Origin: Polyangiaceae bacterium
GTDB taxonomy: Bacteria > Myxococcota_A > Polyangia > Polyangiales > Polyangiaceae
Direction of reading: 5' to 3'
Length of the DNA stretch: 39,953 bases
Assembly: GCA_029266615.1 (NCBI GenBank)
Contig: JAQSWN010000047.1
Location: forward strand, 1-39,953
Below are positions 14,356-22,147 of this stretch, piece by piece. Under the pieces are notes generated by a model. That model saw only the letters and a program-made list of their open reading frames with translations. It searched no databases and was not told the origin of the DNA. The translations under genes were made by a program, and so were the position numbers. Within the stretch, counting starts at the first letter, position 1. Each line of letters opens with the position of its first letter.

Positions 14356-15346
14356 GACTGAGCCCCGCGGTGACGAATGGCGCGACCTCCGGCGTCGACC
14401 CGAGCGACCTGCCGCTCGGCTCAACGACGAAGTGACGTTCGACCAGTGGCACGAGCGCGCCGCCCTCGACCTCGAGCGACAGCCCCGACCAGGGAGAAAC
14501 GGAAACTCGCGCCAGGGCGCCCGCCCCCCACCAGGCGCGCGACACGGTGGCCGCGGCTGGCAACTCACGGCCGGAAGCTTTGAGCTCGGCCGCGCTTGCC
14601 GCCGCACAAGCCTCCACTCGGACCGCCGCGTGGAGCCGCAGCGAAAAGGGGCAGATGGCTAGCGAGACGCCGGTGAGCGCCATGCCGACGTGGCGGCTGC
14701 TCTCGAACAGCTCATTTCGAGTGTGGCTCAGCGACAAGGTGAGCGAAGGGCTGAACGCGCTCGGCCGCTCCCAACGCGCGCGGCCCAGCAGGCCACCGCC
14801 CGCTTGCAAGTGCGGAGCCACCATTCGGCCGAGTGATGCCTGCGCGCCCACCTCCCACTGCCAGCGAGACGCCCGCGAAGGCGAGGAGGGCGCGTCCGTC
14901 GCAGGGACTAGGGGCGCGGCACGAGAGACGGGAGGCGCTGGCACCGGAGACGCCGCCGGGGCGGGCGGAAGAGAAAACTCGTACGAACCGAGCGAAAGCG
15001 CGGCCGTGAGCGCCAATGCGTCCACCACCGCCTCGCAACTGGGGCCGGTGACGCTGCGAGCGCTGCTCTCCCCCTGCTTGGTTTGGACCGTCAGCTCACC
15101 GCTGGCCGCGCCCTGGGCGTCCACGTGGAGGGTGACGTGCAGCGCGACCGCCGGTTCGCGATCGCTCGCCAGACGCACGCGGCCGTTGCGCCGCTGAATG
15201 GATGCAAGAAGCTCCCGCAGGGACGAGCAACCGCTGGGCGCCGTGAGCTCCAGGCGGACCGGCATGGAGTCATCCATGGCGTCCGCGCCGTGTTCTGGCG
15301 CGAACGCGGCGACCGCCAACAGCCACGCTCCAGGCTGGAGTGCCAC
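14345..15346 (-). CDS. predicted exported envelope protein of unknown function, beta-rich C-terminus
   Basis: 333 residues, GTG start at 15346, followed by a short leader (WLLAVAAFAPEHGADA). Residues 28-125 form a small domain with two cysteines (Cys40 in APSGCSSLRELL, Cys104 in GPSCEAVVDALALTAALSLG) that may pair. Next is a Pro/Ala/Ser linker (126-160). The C-terminal 170 residues alternate polar and apolar positions (WQWEVGAQASLGRM, SLTLSLSHTRNELFESS, RVSVSPWSGLSLEVEGGALVP), like an outer-membrane beta-barrel or sheet. Genes of this type recur beside ECF sigma genes in myxobacteria, but I know no assigned function. The stop lies 11 bases inside the sigma gene, so the two are translationally linked. 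It could be the outer sensor of that sigma factor; this is inference. Confidence 0.75.
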   Translation of the reverse strand: MALQPGAWLLAVAAFAPEHGADAMDDSMPVRLELTAPSGCSSLRELLASIQRRNGRVRLASDREPAVALHVTLHVDAQGAASGELTVQTKQGESSARSVTGPSCEAVVDALALTAALSLGSYEFSLPPAPAASPVPAPPVSRAAPLVPATDAPSSPSRASRWQWEVGAQASLGRMVAPHLQAGGGLLGRARWERPSAFSPSLTLSLSHTRNELFESSRHVGMALTGVSLAICPFSLRLHAAVRVEACAAASAAELKASGRELPAAATVSRAWWGAGALARVSVSPWSGLSLEVEGGALVPLVERHFVVEPSGRSLGSTPEVAPFVTAGLSHAL

Positions 15347-15599
15347 GCGCTCAACCTGACATACACACCCCTACCCGTGCCAGCTCTTCTCGCAAATTTC
15401 CCTAGAAAACTCGAAACCTGGAACCGATTTCACAATCCGACCATCACTTTGCGACATGCGTGAAAAGTACAACCTGCGCTCCGGTTACAGCCGCTGACGC
15501 GATATTCCAGGCGAGCTCCGCGGGCTCCAACGTACCGAATGCGCGTTTCTTACAACCTAACACGTAGTCGCCCCGCGAGGACGAGAAGCCTTTCGCCGG
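15347..15599. other. non-coding stretch upstream of the sigma-factor operon
   Basis: This is the 5' region of the minus-strand operon that starts at 15346 and probably contains its promoter. The part from about 15375 to 15470 is less GC-rich than its surroundings. I could not assign -35 and -10 boxes with confidence. The distal part may also hold the ragged 3' end of the decayed gene at 15600-16200. Confidence 0.45.
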
Positions 15600-16200
15600 C
15601 CACGCGTTGCTGCATCCAACCCCGACCGCGTCATCACGGCCGTATCGCCGAAGTGCGGGGCCTGCGCGCCCCAGCGCCGCGACCGTTACCTCGGTCTCGG
15701 TCCGCTCGGACGCTTGCACACCGAGTGCGGCTGTCGCCGTTGCGTCGTGTTGCCCTCGTCGCACTCCTCGCCGTACGCCCTTGCAGCCTACCGTCGCCCC
15801 GGCGCGGCCCGAGCTTACAGCCCGGCGCATGCGCCAGAGCTGCCCGCGTCGGCTCCATCGCCCGCACCCATTCGATGCCTGTCCGCAGCTCGAGGTCGCC
15901 ACACCGACCGGGCCCCGCACGAGCTCGCCGAAGACGTCGCGTACCGCGAGCTGGTCAACGCCGTTGTCTCACTGGTCCACGGCACGCTTCGCACCGCCGT
16001 TGCCGCACACCGGCTCGCACAGTGAGCCGCTTCGGCGTGAGCGCGAAGCTCGAGGTGCTGGTGAGGCGCTCAGCGTCGAACGAGCTCAGCGTGTAGAGGT
16101 CGTCTTTTACATGTCGTAGCAGCCGTCCGCGACGCCGAAAAGCTCTCCCGCTCCTCCGCCAAGTGGGATACGCGCCGCGCCGCCGCCGCCGCCGCCCCGG
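15600..16200 (-). pseudogene. decayed fibro-slime / DUF4215 cysteine-rich repeat gene
   Basis: No frame is open through this stretch, but the minus strand reads as pieces of one gene spread over all three frames. About 16150-16130 gives GELFGVADG. About 16098-16037 gives LYTLSSFDAERLTSTSSFALT, the end of a fibro-slime (PA14-like) domain. About 16028-15997 gives GSLCEPVCGNGG, followed by a stop where the repeat would have Cys (VDQ, stop, DNGVD). About 15820-15779 gives CKLGPRRGDGRLQG, where the family has CKLGPRCGDG. About 15769-15743 gives EECDEGNTT, then in another frame NGDSRTRCASV. These are the DUF4215 (Myxococcus Cys-rich repeat) signatures CGDGxxQ...GEECDDGNTxxGDGC, with several cysteine codons lost and several frame changes. 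The limits are approximate. Confidence 0.7.
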
Positions 16201-16383
16201 TTCAACCCTCGAGTATTACTAGCGGTGCGTCTCGGGCGGGCTCCCTCGACGGCGGCCTTCAGTGACACTGGAGCGGCGGGGGCTCGGGCCGACAATTGAG
16301 GCTGAAATCGATGGATTTTCGCGTGTGTAGCCGTGTGGGGCCTGCGGTTGCATGATAAGCGTCCGCAAGCATTCTCGCGCGTC
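16201..16383. other. intergenic region upstream of the second kinase
   Basis: Contains the 5' region of the kinase gene that starts at 16384 and, on the other strand, a GC-rich low-complexity stretch encoding a glycine run that may be the eroded upstream part of the decayed fibro-slime gene. No clear promoter boxes or terminators were identified. Confidence 0.4.
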
Positions 16384-17850
16384 ATGTCCGTCAATCACTC
16401 CCTCACGCAAGCCACGCTTGCGTACCAGCCGGGCGACGTCATCGCCGGCAAGTACGCGCTCGAGGCCCTGCTCGGCTCGGGAGGGATGGGCGCCGTATTC
16501 CGCGCCCGGAACACGCTGATCGACATGCCCGTCGCGATCAAGCTCATCCGCGCGGATCTGGATCGTGAGCAGTTCAGCGGTCGGCTCCTGCAAGAGGCGC
16601 GCGCCGCCGCCAAGCTCGCGCACCCCGCTATCGTGCGCGTCTTCGACGTGGGTCAGACCGCGCTTGGAGATCCGTTCATCGTCATGGAGCTCCTGGAGGG
16701 GGAGACCCTGACGGAGCTGGTGGAGCGTGAAGGCCCGCTCACCAGCGAGCGAGCCCTCCAGCTACTTTTGCCGATCGCGGATGGGCTGGCGATCGCACAC
16801 TCCAAAGGCTTCGTGCACCGAGACGTGAAGCCGGACAACGTCTTCATCAGTCGGAGCGCCGAAGGTCACGTTCAGCCGAAGCTGGTAGACTTCGGTATCG
16901 TCAAACAAGACGACCTGAGCGGGGAGCCGCAAACTCAGGCCGGTCATGTCGTTGGCAGCCCTGACTACATGTCGCCCGAACAAGCCCGCGGTCAGGCGAA
17001 CGTCGACTCGCGGAGTGACGTCTGGTCGTTCTGCGTCGTCGTCTACGAGGCGGTAACCGGCCATCCGCCATTCGAAGCGGAGAACTACAACGCGCTGATG
17101 CGTCTCATCGTCGAGACCGAGCCGCCGACGTTGCAAGACCTCGGCGCGACGGACGGCGCGCTGTCGGCCATCATCGCCAAAGGCCTCACCAAGGACGTGT
17201 CGGAGCGTTGGTCGTCGCTCGGGCTGCTGGGCAAGGCGCTCGCGACGTGGCTCTACGAGCAAGGCATCGGCGAAGACGCTTGCGGCGCTTCGCTCGAGGC
17301 GCGCTGGCTTGCGCGCCCGACGGACCCGATCCCCGGCCGGTTTTCGTCCTCGGTCCCACCGTTCAATCGGCTCGAGCCGCGCACCGGTTCGCGCGACCGC
17401 ATCGCCTCCGCTCCGACCATCGTCAGCCGGAGCGCGGGCACGCCGCACTCGCTCTCTCAAACGCAGGAGCGCGGCTCCAGCAGGTCGCGGCGCGCGTTGA
17501 CCGTGCTCGGTATCGTAGCGGCGGGCGTCACTGCCTACGCGGCGCTGCGGCCCACTCCTTCTGGGCCGCCTCAATCCGGCGTGGCTCCCGAAACGGTTCG
17601 GCTCGGGGTCGCGCCCTCGTCGCCAGGGCTGGCGAGCCCCGAGCCCGCGCCGTCCGCCACGGCCAGCGTGTCTGCCGCTCCGGCCCCCGCGATTGCGGCG
17701 AGCGCGCCGAGCTCGGAGCCCGGGCGCGCCGGCCCGCCGCACCGCAAGCTGCAGCCCGCCGCGCCGCCGCTGCCGGTTGCACCCCCGCCTGTGCCCAGTC
17801 CCGCGCCCCCGGCGCCGACCGGCGCCTCGGATCTGCTGTCGCCCTACTAA
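16384..17850 (+). CDS. membrane-anchored eukaryote-type Ser/Thr protein kinase
   Basis: 488 residues from the ATG at 16384; a GTG at 16333 would add 17 residues with no homology. The kinase domain (about 20-285) is intact: glycine loop LGSGGMG (30-36), catalytic lysine VAIK (Lys53), HRDVKPDN (145-152), DFG (169-171), GSPDYMSPEQARG (191-203) and DSRSDVWSFCVVVYEAVTG. A Ser/Arg-rich juxtamembrane region precedes one transmembrane helix (LTVLGIVAAGVTAYAAL, near 382-398) and a Pro/Ala/Ser tail of about 90 residues. No sensor domain is recognisable outside. Its stop is only seven bases from the stop of the convergent TPR-PEGA gene; TPR/PEGA proteins often accompany such kinases in myxobacteria, but these two are on opposite strands. 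Confidence 0.95.
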   Translation: MSVNHSLTQATLAYQPGDVIAGKYALEALLGSGGMGAVFRARNTLIDMPVAIKLIRADLDREQFSGRLLQEARAAAKLAHPAIVRVFDVGQTALGDPFIVMELLEGETLTELVEREGPLTSERALQLLLPIADGLAIAHSKGFVHRDVKPDNVFISRSAEGHVQPKLVDFGIVKQDDLSGEPQTQAGHVVGSPDYMSPEQARGQANVDSRSDVWSFCVVVYEAVTGHPPFEAENYNALMRLIVETEPPTLQDLGATDGALSAIIAKGLTKDVSERWSSLGLLGKALATWLYEQGIGEDACGASLEARWLARPTDPIPGRFSSSVPPFNRLEPRTGSRDRIASAPTIVSRSAGTPHSLSQTQERGSSRSRRALTVLGIVAAGVTAYAALRPTPSGPPQSGVAPETVRLGVAPSSPGLASPEPAPSATASVSAAPAPAIAASAPSSEPGRAGPPHRKLQPAAPPLPVAPPPVPSPAPPAPTGASDLLSPY

Positions 17851-17857
17851 GCACGCC

Positions 17858-18856
17858 TCAGAAGGCGCCGCGGAGATTGATGGCACAAGCGCCCGGCAAG
17901 CACAGCGCCCCTATCTGGGCCCGCTGCGCCGCCGGTGCGCGGCGTGAGGTCAAGTCCAAGGCCAACAGCACGCCGCCGGTGACGACCAACGCGCTGCCCG
18001 CGACGAGCAGCACGCGCGCGGTCGTCTGCCGGCTCTGTTCCGTGTCTACCTTGTCCTTGTAGGCAACCTGGGTTGGTTCGTCCTTCGCAGCGTCCTCGGC
18101 GCTGCGGCGTGCCAGCTCGAACCCCAGTGAAGCGCCGAGCGCAACCCCGCCCGCGCCGAGCGTGACCCACGGCCACGGCCCGAAGCGCGCCCCGCCCCGC
18201 TTCGGGGCGGAGGAGGGCTCGGCGCTGTTTCCGAGCGGCGCCGCAGCCGCGACAGGCGCCTCCGGCTTCGCTTCCAGCGCGACCTCCAACTCTTGCGCGC
18301 GCTCGGCCGTCAGGGAAAGCTCGCGCTCCGCATCAACGTAACCCTTCAGAGTGAGCACAACTCGGTGCCGCCCCGGCGCCAGCTGCCCGGTGAACGGCGT
18401 CACCCCGACCGGCTTGTCGTCCACGATGACGGTGGCGCCCGTCGGATTCGAGTCGATGGTCACCTGCTGCACGCCTTTTTCGGCCAGCACGGCCTCGAGC
18501 GCGCGAATCCGCGCGTCGACCTCGGCGGCGTTCTTCGCCATCGGATCGCGGCGCCGGAAATCTCGGTACCATTGCAACACGGCTGCGTCGTCTCCGATCT
18601 TTTCGTAGGCCCGCGCGATGTTGAACGAGAGCGCCGCGCTGGGCGCGAGCGCGTCGGCTTGGAGGAACAAATCGATCGCGTCCTTGAAGCGACCGGCCGA
18701 GTACGCCTCCACACCGCGTTCGTATCGGGCTTTGCCCGCGGCGCGATTGGAGTCGGAAACCGCCCCTCGCGGAGCGCCCTCGGCATGGGCGAAAGAGGAG
18801 ACGCCGAGCAGAGCCGCGAGCAGGGCCGCTCGCCGACAAGTCTTCAGGAAGCTCAT
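17858..18856 (-). CDS. exported TPR and PEGA domain membrane protein
   Basis: 332 residues from the ATG at 18856. A signal peptide ends at FAHA (about residue 25). Residues 38-125 are TPR-like (YERGVEAYSAGRFKDAIDLF, LSFNIARAYEKIGDDAAVL). A PEGA domain follows at about 129-195 (VTIDSNPTGATVIVDDKPVG, GRHRVVLTLKGYVDAER). After a Pro/Ala linker there are two hydrophobic segments (about 228-250 and 280-302). PEGA domains are short beta-sandwich modules of bacterial surface proteins, probably binding cell-wall or glycan partners. The combination TPR-PEGA-two helices is common in myxobacteria with no fixed function. It lies 42 bases after the methyltransferase gene on the same strand and could be the last gene of that transcript. 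Confidence 0.88.
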   Translation of the reverse strand: MSFLKTCRRAALLAALLGVSSFAHAEGAPRGAVSDSNRAAGKARYERGVEAYSAGRFKDAIDLFLQADALAPSAALSFNIARAYEKIGDDAAVLQWYRDFRRRDPMAKNAAEVDARIRALEAVLAEKGVQQVTIDSNPTGATVIVDDKPVGVTPFTGQLAPGRHRVVLTLKGYVDAERELSLTAERAQELEVALEAKPEAPVAAAAPLGNSAEPSSAPKRGGARFGPWPWVTLGAGGVALGASLGFELARRSAEDAAKDEPTQVAYKDKVDTEQSRQTTARVLLVAGSALVVTGGVLLALDLTSRRAPAAQRAQIGALCLPGACAINLRGAF

Positions 18857-18898
18857 GGTGCGGCTCGAAGATATCCCACATGCGTCCAAGGTGAGACC

Positions 18899-19669
18899 TC
18901 AAGGCGCGAAGCCAGAGAATTCCCGCAAGGCGCGCGCGTCCGGAGTCGTCTCGCCGCTCGGCCCTCGCAGGGTCAGGGTTTGCGCCGCCAACGGGGCCGG
19001 AGCCGCGGTCAAGGTCCAAATCGCGAACAATGCGGGCTGGCCGGCTCGCGCCACCACGCCCGTACGCCCCACCATGCACAGATTCGCCGCACGGCTCGCC
19101 TGCTCGACCCGCGCTTCCGCCCGGGCGTCTCCGCACAGAACCAGCGCGGCCCCGGGACTCAGGAGCGGAGCGCCCGCTTCGATGTAGGCCTCGACGCCGC
19201 CTCGGTATTCGATGCGAGCGTAGGCGCGCTGCTCGTCCTCCGCTTCGAGCGCGGCCTGCGGCGGGAAGTACGGCGGGGTCCCCGTCACGAGATCGAACCG
19301 CCGCTCGAAGCCGGCCAATAGCTGCGAGTCGCGCAGGTCCCCATGACGCACTCGCACTCGCTCATGGAAACCCGAGCGTGCGACGTTGCGCGTCAGCAGC
19401 TCGAACGACACGGCTTGCGCTTCCACGCCGCACAGCTCCGCTTCGGGCAGCTTCCATCCAAGCAGCAAGAGCACGGAACCGAGGCCGGTACCCAGGTCCA
19501 GCACCTGGCGCGCCGCCGGCCTCGCGCGGTGCGCGACGAACGCCGTGGCCACGTCGTCCGACGAGAAGCGATGCCCTTTGGCCCGCTGAAACACGCGCAC
19601 GTCGCGACTCAGCAAGTCGTCCGTGAGCGGACCCAGCACCGGATCGTGCACCGCGATCTTGGGAGCCAT
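18899..19669 (-). CDS. SAM-dependent methyltransferase, TrmN6 (tRNA1Val m6A37)-like
   Basis: 256 residues. The N-terminal VFQRAKGHRFSSDDVATAFVA matches the start of the TrmN6/YfiC family. The SAM-binding motif I is VLDLGTGLGSVLLLLGW, followed by an acidic residue in CGVEAQ. The catalytic motif of N6-adenine methylases, usually NPPY, appears as TGTPPYFPP; Asn is replaced by Thr or Gly depending on alignment, as in some TrmN6 relatives. The expected reaction is N6 methylation of adenine 37 in tRNA-Val, but the substrate is inferred from family only. Its ATG overlaps the stop of the DsbA-like gene by one base (TGATG), so the two are translationally coupled. Confidence 0.8.
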   Translation of the reverse strand: MAPKIAVHDPVLGPLTDDLLSRDVRVFQRAKGHRFSSDDVATAFVAHRARPAARQVLDLGTGLGSVLLLLGWKLPEAELCGVEAQAVSFELLTRNVARSGFHERVRVRHGDLRDSQLLAGFERRFDLVTGTPPYFPPQAALEAEDEQRAYARIEYRGGVEAYIEAGAPLLSPGAALVLCGDARAEARVEQASRAANLCMVGRTGVVARAGQPALFAIWTLTAAPAPLAAQTLTLRGPSGETTPDARALREFSGFAP

Positions 19670-20187
19670 CAGCGCTGCGGGGCCGCGACGAGTTGCTGGC
19701 GCAACGTATCCACGTCGTACTTGCCGTCGTGGGGCGCGCCGTTGAAAAAGAACGAGGGTGTGGAGTGAACGCCGTCGGCCAAGCCGCGGTCCACGTCCGA
19801 CTGCACGGCGAGCGCGGCTCCCGCGCTATGCTCGGCCAGCACCCGCGTAGAAATTCCGAGCGCGGTGAGCTCCTGTTCGGCCACCTCCAGCGACATGCGG
19901 CGCTGAGCCATCAGTCGCTCGTGCGCTTCCCAGTACTTCGAGGGCTCCGCGATCGCCTGCATCAGCTCCGCGAGCCTTTGGGCGTTCTGGTGGAGATGCC
20001 GCAGCGGAAAGTGACGAAAAACCAGCGCGAGCCCTCCCTCAGCCTCCGCGATGAGCTGCTTCAAGTTGGCGTGCGCTCGGCGCGTGTGCGGGCAATCGTA
20101 GTCGCCGTATTCGACGATGACGACCCGAGCATCGAGCCGCCCGAGGACGTGGTCGGAGTCGGTCGGCGGGACGGAAAGCGGCTGCAT
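19669..20187 (-). CDS. DsbA-fold thioredoxin-like protein with CPHT instead of CxxC
   Basis: 172 residues from the ATG at 20187. A GTG at 20220 would add MALLGCYGGST, which is too short for a leader. The chosen start fits the cytoplasmic DsbA-like group, which begins with a PP...DHVxG segment as seen here (SVPPTDSDHVLGRLDARVVI). The active-site region VEYGDYDCPHTRRAH has the first cysteine but Thr in place of the second. The cis-proline loop STPSFFFNG and the helical insert (LALVFRHFPL, AQRLAELMQAI) are normal. Loss of the resolving cysteine rules out the usual two-cysteine disulfide exchange. A monothiol, peroxidase-like or glutathione-linked role is possible. No signal peptide is visible, so it is probably cytoplasmic. 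Confidence 0.85.
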   Translation of the reverse strand: MQPLSVPPTDSDHVLGRLDARVVIVEYGDYDCPHTRRAHANLKQLIAEAEGGLALVFRHFPLRHLHQNAQRLAELMQAIAEPSKYWEAHERLMAQRRMSLEVAEQELTALGISTRVLAEHSAGAALAVQSDVDRGLADGVHSTPSFFFNGAPHDGKYDVDTLRQQLVAAPQR

Positions 20188-20233
20188 GGTGCTGCCACCG
20201 TAGCAGCCGAGCAGAGCCACGCCGCTCGCGCCC

Positions 20234-20725
20234 TCAGCGCTCCACGATGCGGCTATTTTTCAGCTCCCAGCCCTGGGCCGAGCGCGCCAACGTCACCGTG
20301 CCTCGAATCCCCTCGACGTCGTAGCGGTAGCGCACGCTGGCCTTGTCCCCCTGCACTTCCAGGTCGGTGATCACGAGCACGGGGTCTGTCTTCGACTTGG
20401 GCCCCTGGATGACGACGACCGGCTCGGTCGACTTTACGACCTGAAGGCCGCTCGGGAGCTTCTCGCCCGCGAGTTGCAAGGGGAAGCGGCCCTTTTGGCC
20501 GAGGTGCAAGTACTTGTCGAGCTCCGGGTCGTCCACCACGAGCTGGACAATTGCGGTGACGTCCGCGTCCGAATTGGTCGCGGGCGCTTCGGCCTCGGCT
20601 TTTGCCGGCGTCTCGGCCACCGCCGCCTCAGAGGGCGTTTCCGGGGTCTCCGTGGGCGGAGGCGCGCCCGCGCAAGCGACGACGGACGACACGAAGCCCA
20701 TCCACGCGGCCGTTCGAGCAGGCAT
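20234..20725 (-). CDS. small lipoprotein of unknown function
   Basis: 163 residues. A short leader ends in a lipobox SVVAC (Cys18), followed by a Pro/Glu/Ala/Thr-rich linker (to about 50). The mature domain (about 52-163) appears to be a small beta-rich fold (VTAIVQLVVDDPELDKYLHL, LQVVKSTEPVVVIQ, DPVLVITDLEVQGDKASVRY, GTVTLARSAQGWELKNSRI). The last strands read like a protein built to carry or bind a small ligand, but no family is recognised. The gene lies 22 bases after the DUF1552 gene and 46 bases before the DsbA-like gene on the same strand, so it probably belongs to one transcript with them. Confidence 0.75.
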   Translation of the reverse strand: MPARTAAWMGFVSSVVACAGAPPPTETPETPSEAAVAETPAKAEAEAPATNSDADVTAIVQLVVDDPELDKYLHLGQKGRFPLQLAGEKLPSGLQVVKSTEPVVVIQGPKSKTDPVLVITDLEVQGDKASVRYRYDVEGIRGTVTLARSAQGWELKNSRIVER

Positions 20726-20747
20726 GCCCGGAGGCTACACCAAACCG

Positions 20748-22136
20748 CTAAGCGATCAACTGGGTGAGCAAGCCGGGCGAAGACGTGTCGCCGAAGTCGT
20801 CGATGAAGTTGCCGTCGGCCTTGCGCACTCCGCAGGCGGTGGCGATCGTGTTGAGCGCCAGGTTCGTGTAACCCTTTTGAATCTTGAAGTGCTGCCCCAT
20901 CTTCAGGAAACCGTTCGCGTTGCCTGCGAAGACGTGCGGCACGTTGTCGCCGCTGTGGGGCGGGCCGTCCGAGACCGAGTTGACCCATAGGTTGATGCTC
21001 GAATCCAGCAGCGTGCCGCCGCCCGGCAGCGTGTAAGCGCTCAAGCGGTCCAGCAAGTACTTGAACATCCGCGCGTGGATGCGGTCAATCTGGTGGTGAA
21101 GCTCCACCGCGTTCTCGATGACCGCGCCGTCGTCACCATCGCTCTGGATGCGGTGAGAGATGTAGTGGTACGGGGGCTGCACCACGCCATTGATCGTGTA
21201 GCGGGTGTGGTCGTTACAACCTCCGACCTGCAAGCTCGCGGTGCGCACGCGGTTGCTGGCGAAAGCGAAGGCGATGAGGTCGAAGAACAGCCTCACGACC
21301 TTCTCCATGTTGGCGTTGTCGGTCGCGGCCTTGCCGTCCACGCTCATCAGCGCGGCTTCGTCCAATGCCGGACCGGTCACGTCGGTAGAGCTCATTTCCA
21401 GCTCGCGCACGCTGGTCAGATGCAAATCGAGCCGTTCACGGTCCTCTTTGCTCAGATCCGTGCGTGAAAGCAGGGCCTTCAGGTCCGCTCGGACCAAGTC
21501 GTTCACGGACAAGCGGCGCTGAGCAATCTTGTCCACCATGGCCGGATCCATGCCTTGCATGCCGACCAGGCGCTTGTAGACGTTGAACGGATTGTTGTCG
21601 CCGATGCGCAGCACCCCGCCCTTGTTGAACGAGAAAGCGTCATCGCGAAAAGTGCCCTTCTTGCCGGCATAGAGCGTGAGCGGCTCCACCCCCGGCGTCA
21701 TGGCGTTCGCGATGAACACGTCCACGGACTCGGTCGTAGGCAGCTGGTCGGTGCTTTCCCCGCGAACGGGCGAGCCGCAGCTCGCGGCGATGGGACCGCC
21801 GTCGTGATTGCTGGAGTAGTGAAAGTCCATGCCGCCGACGCAGGCGAGTTTGTCGGCGTAGTCGGCGAGCTCGCTCATGGTCTGCTTTGCGTCCCGCTGC
21901 GCGAGCATGTTCTTGTCGATGGCGCCGGTCGTGGTCGGCCAGAATAGGTCGTCGTCGTCGCCGTTGCCCTGGATGGCGCCGTTCTGTTGCAGCATGAGCG
22001 CGGAGTAGACGGGGCGGGCGGCGGCCTGCGCGGCCGCGCCCTTCGGCTGCAAGATATCCAGCATCGGAAGGCCGATGGCGACCCCGCCGATACCACGCAG
22101 CACCAGACGACGATTGACGAGCTTTTGCGAGTTCAT
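20748..22136 (-). CDS. DUF1552 Tat-exported protein (module A)
   Basis: 462 residues from the ATG at 22136. The frame stays open upstream to 22622, but that part overlaps the DUF1592 gene and is a shadow of it. The N-terminus is a twin-arginine leader: NRRLVLRG followed by GVAIGLPMLDIL and a cleavage-like AAAQA. DUF1552 signatures: YSALMLQQNGAIQ near the N-terminus, DYADKLACVGGMDFHYSSNHDGGP, LHLTSVRELEM, VRLFFDLIAFAFASNRVRTASLQVGG, YHYISHRIQSDG, and SINLWVNSVSDGPPHSGDNVPHVFAG. Members are secreted, folded before export (Tat) and nearly always next to DUF1592 proteins; the fold is thought to resemble the alkaline phosphatase/sulfatase group, which I recall but cannot test. It starts 11 bases after its DUF1592 partner. 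Confidence 0.9.
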   Translation of the reverse strand: MNSQKLVNRRLVLRGIGGVAIGLPMLDILQPKGAAAQAAARPVYSALMLQQNGAIQGNGDDDDLFWPTTTGAIDKNMLAQRDAKQTMSELADYADKLACVGGMDFHYSSNHDGGPIAASCGSPVRGESTDQLPTTESVDVFIANAMTPGVEPLTLYAGKKGTFRDDAFSFNKGGVLRIGDNNPFNVYKRLVGMQGMDPAMVDKIAQRRLSVNDLVRADLKALLSRTDLSKEDRERLDLHLTSVRELEMSSTDVTGPALDEAALMSVDGKAATDNANMEKVVRLFFDLIAFAFASNRVRTASLQVGGCNDHTRYTINGVVQPPYHYISHRIQSDGDDGAVIENAVELHHQIDRIHARMFKYLLDRLSAYTLPGGGTLLDSSINLWVNSVSDGPPHSGDNVPHVFAGNANGFLKMGQHFKIQKGYTNLALNTIATACGVRKADGNFIDDFGDTSSPGLLTQLIA

Positions 22137-22147
22137 GAGGATTTCCG

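Noticed and set aside
14356..14607. N-terminal extension of the sigma factor frame
   Set aside because: Arg/Pro-rich with no sigma homology, and it overlaps the end of the upstream gene. The ATG at 14355 places sigma region 2 at the expected distance.
15444..15920. Minus-strand open frame of about 158 codons
   Set aside because: It covers only parts of the fibro-slime/DUF4215 remains and passes through other frames of them. It has no leader or start context, so it is treated as part of the pseudogene.
15539..16119. Plus-strand Arg/Pro-rich open frames
   Set aside because: Composition is that of an antisense frame in high-GC DNA, there are no recognisable motifs, and the other strand carries true family signatures.
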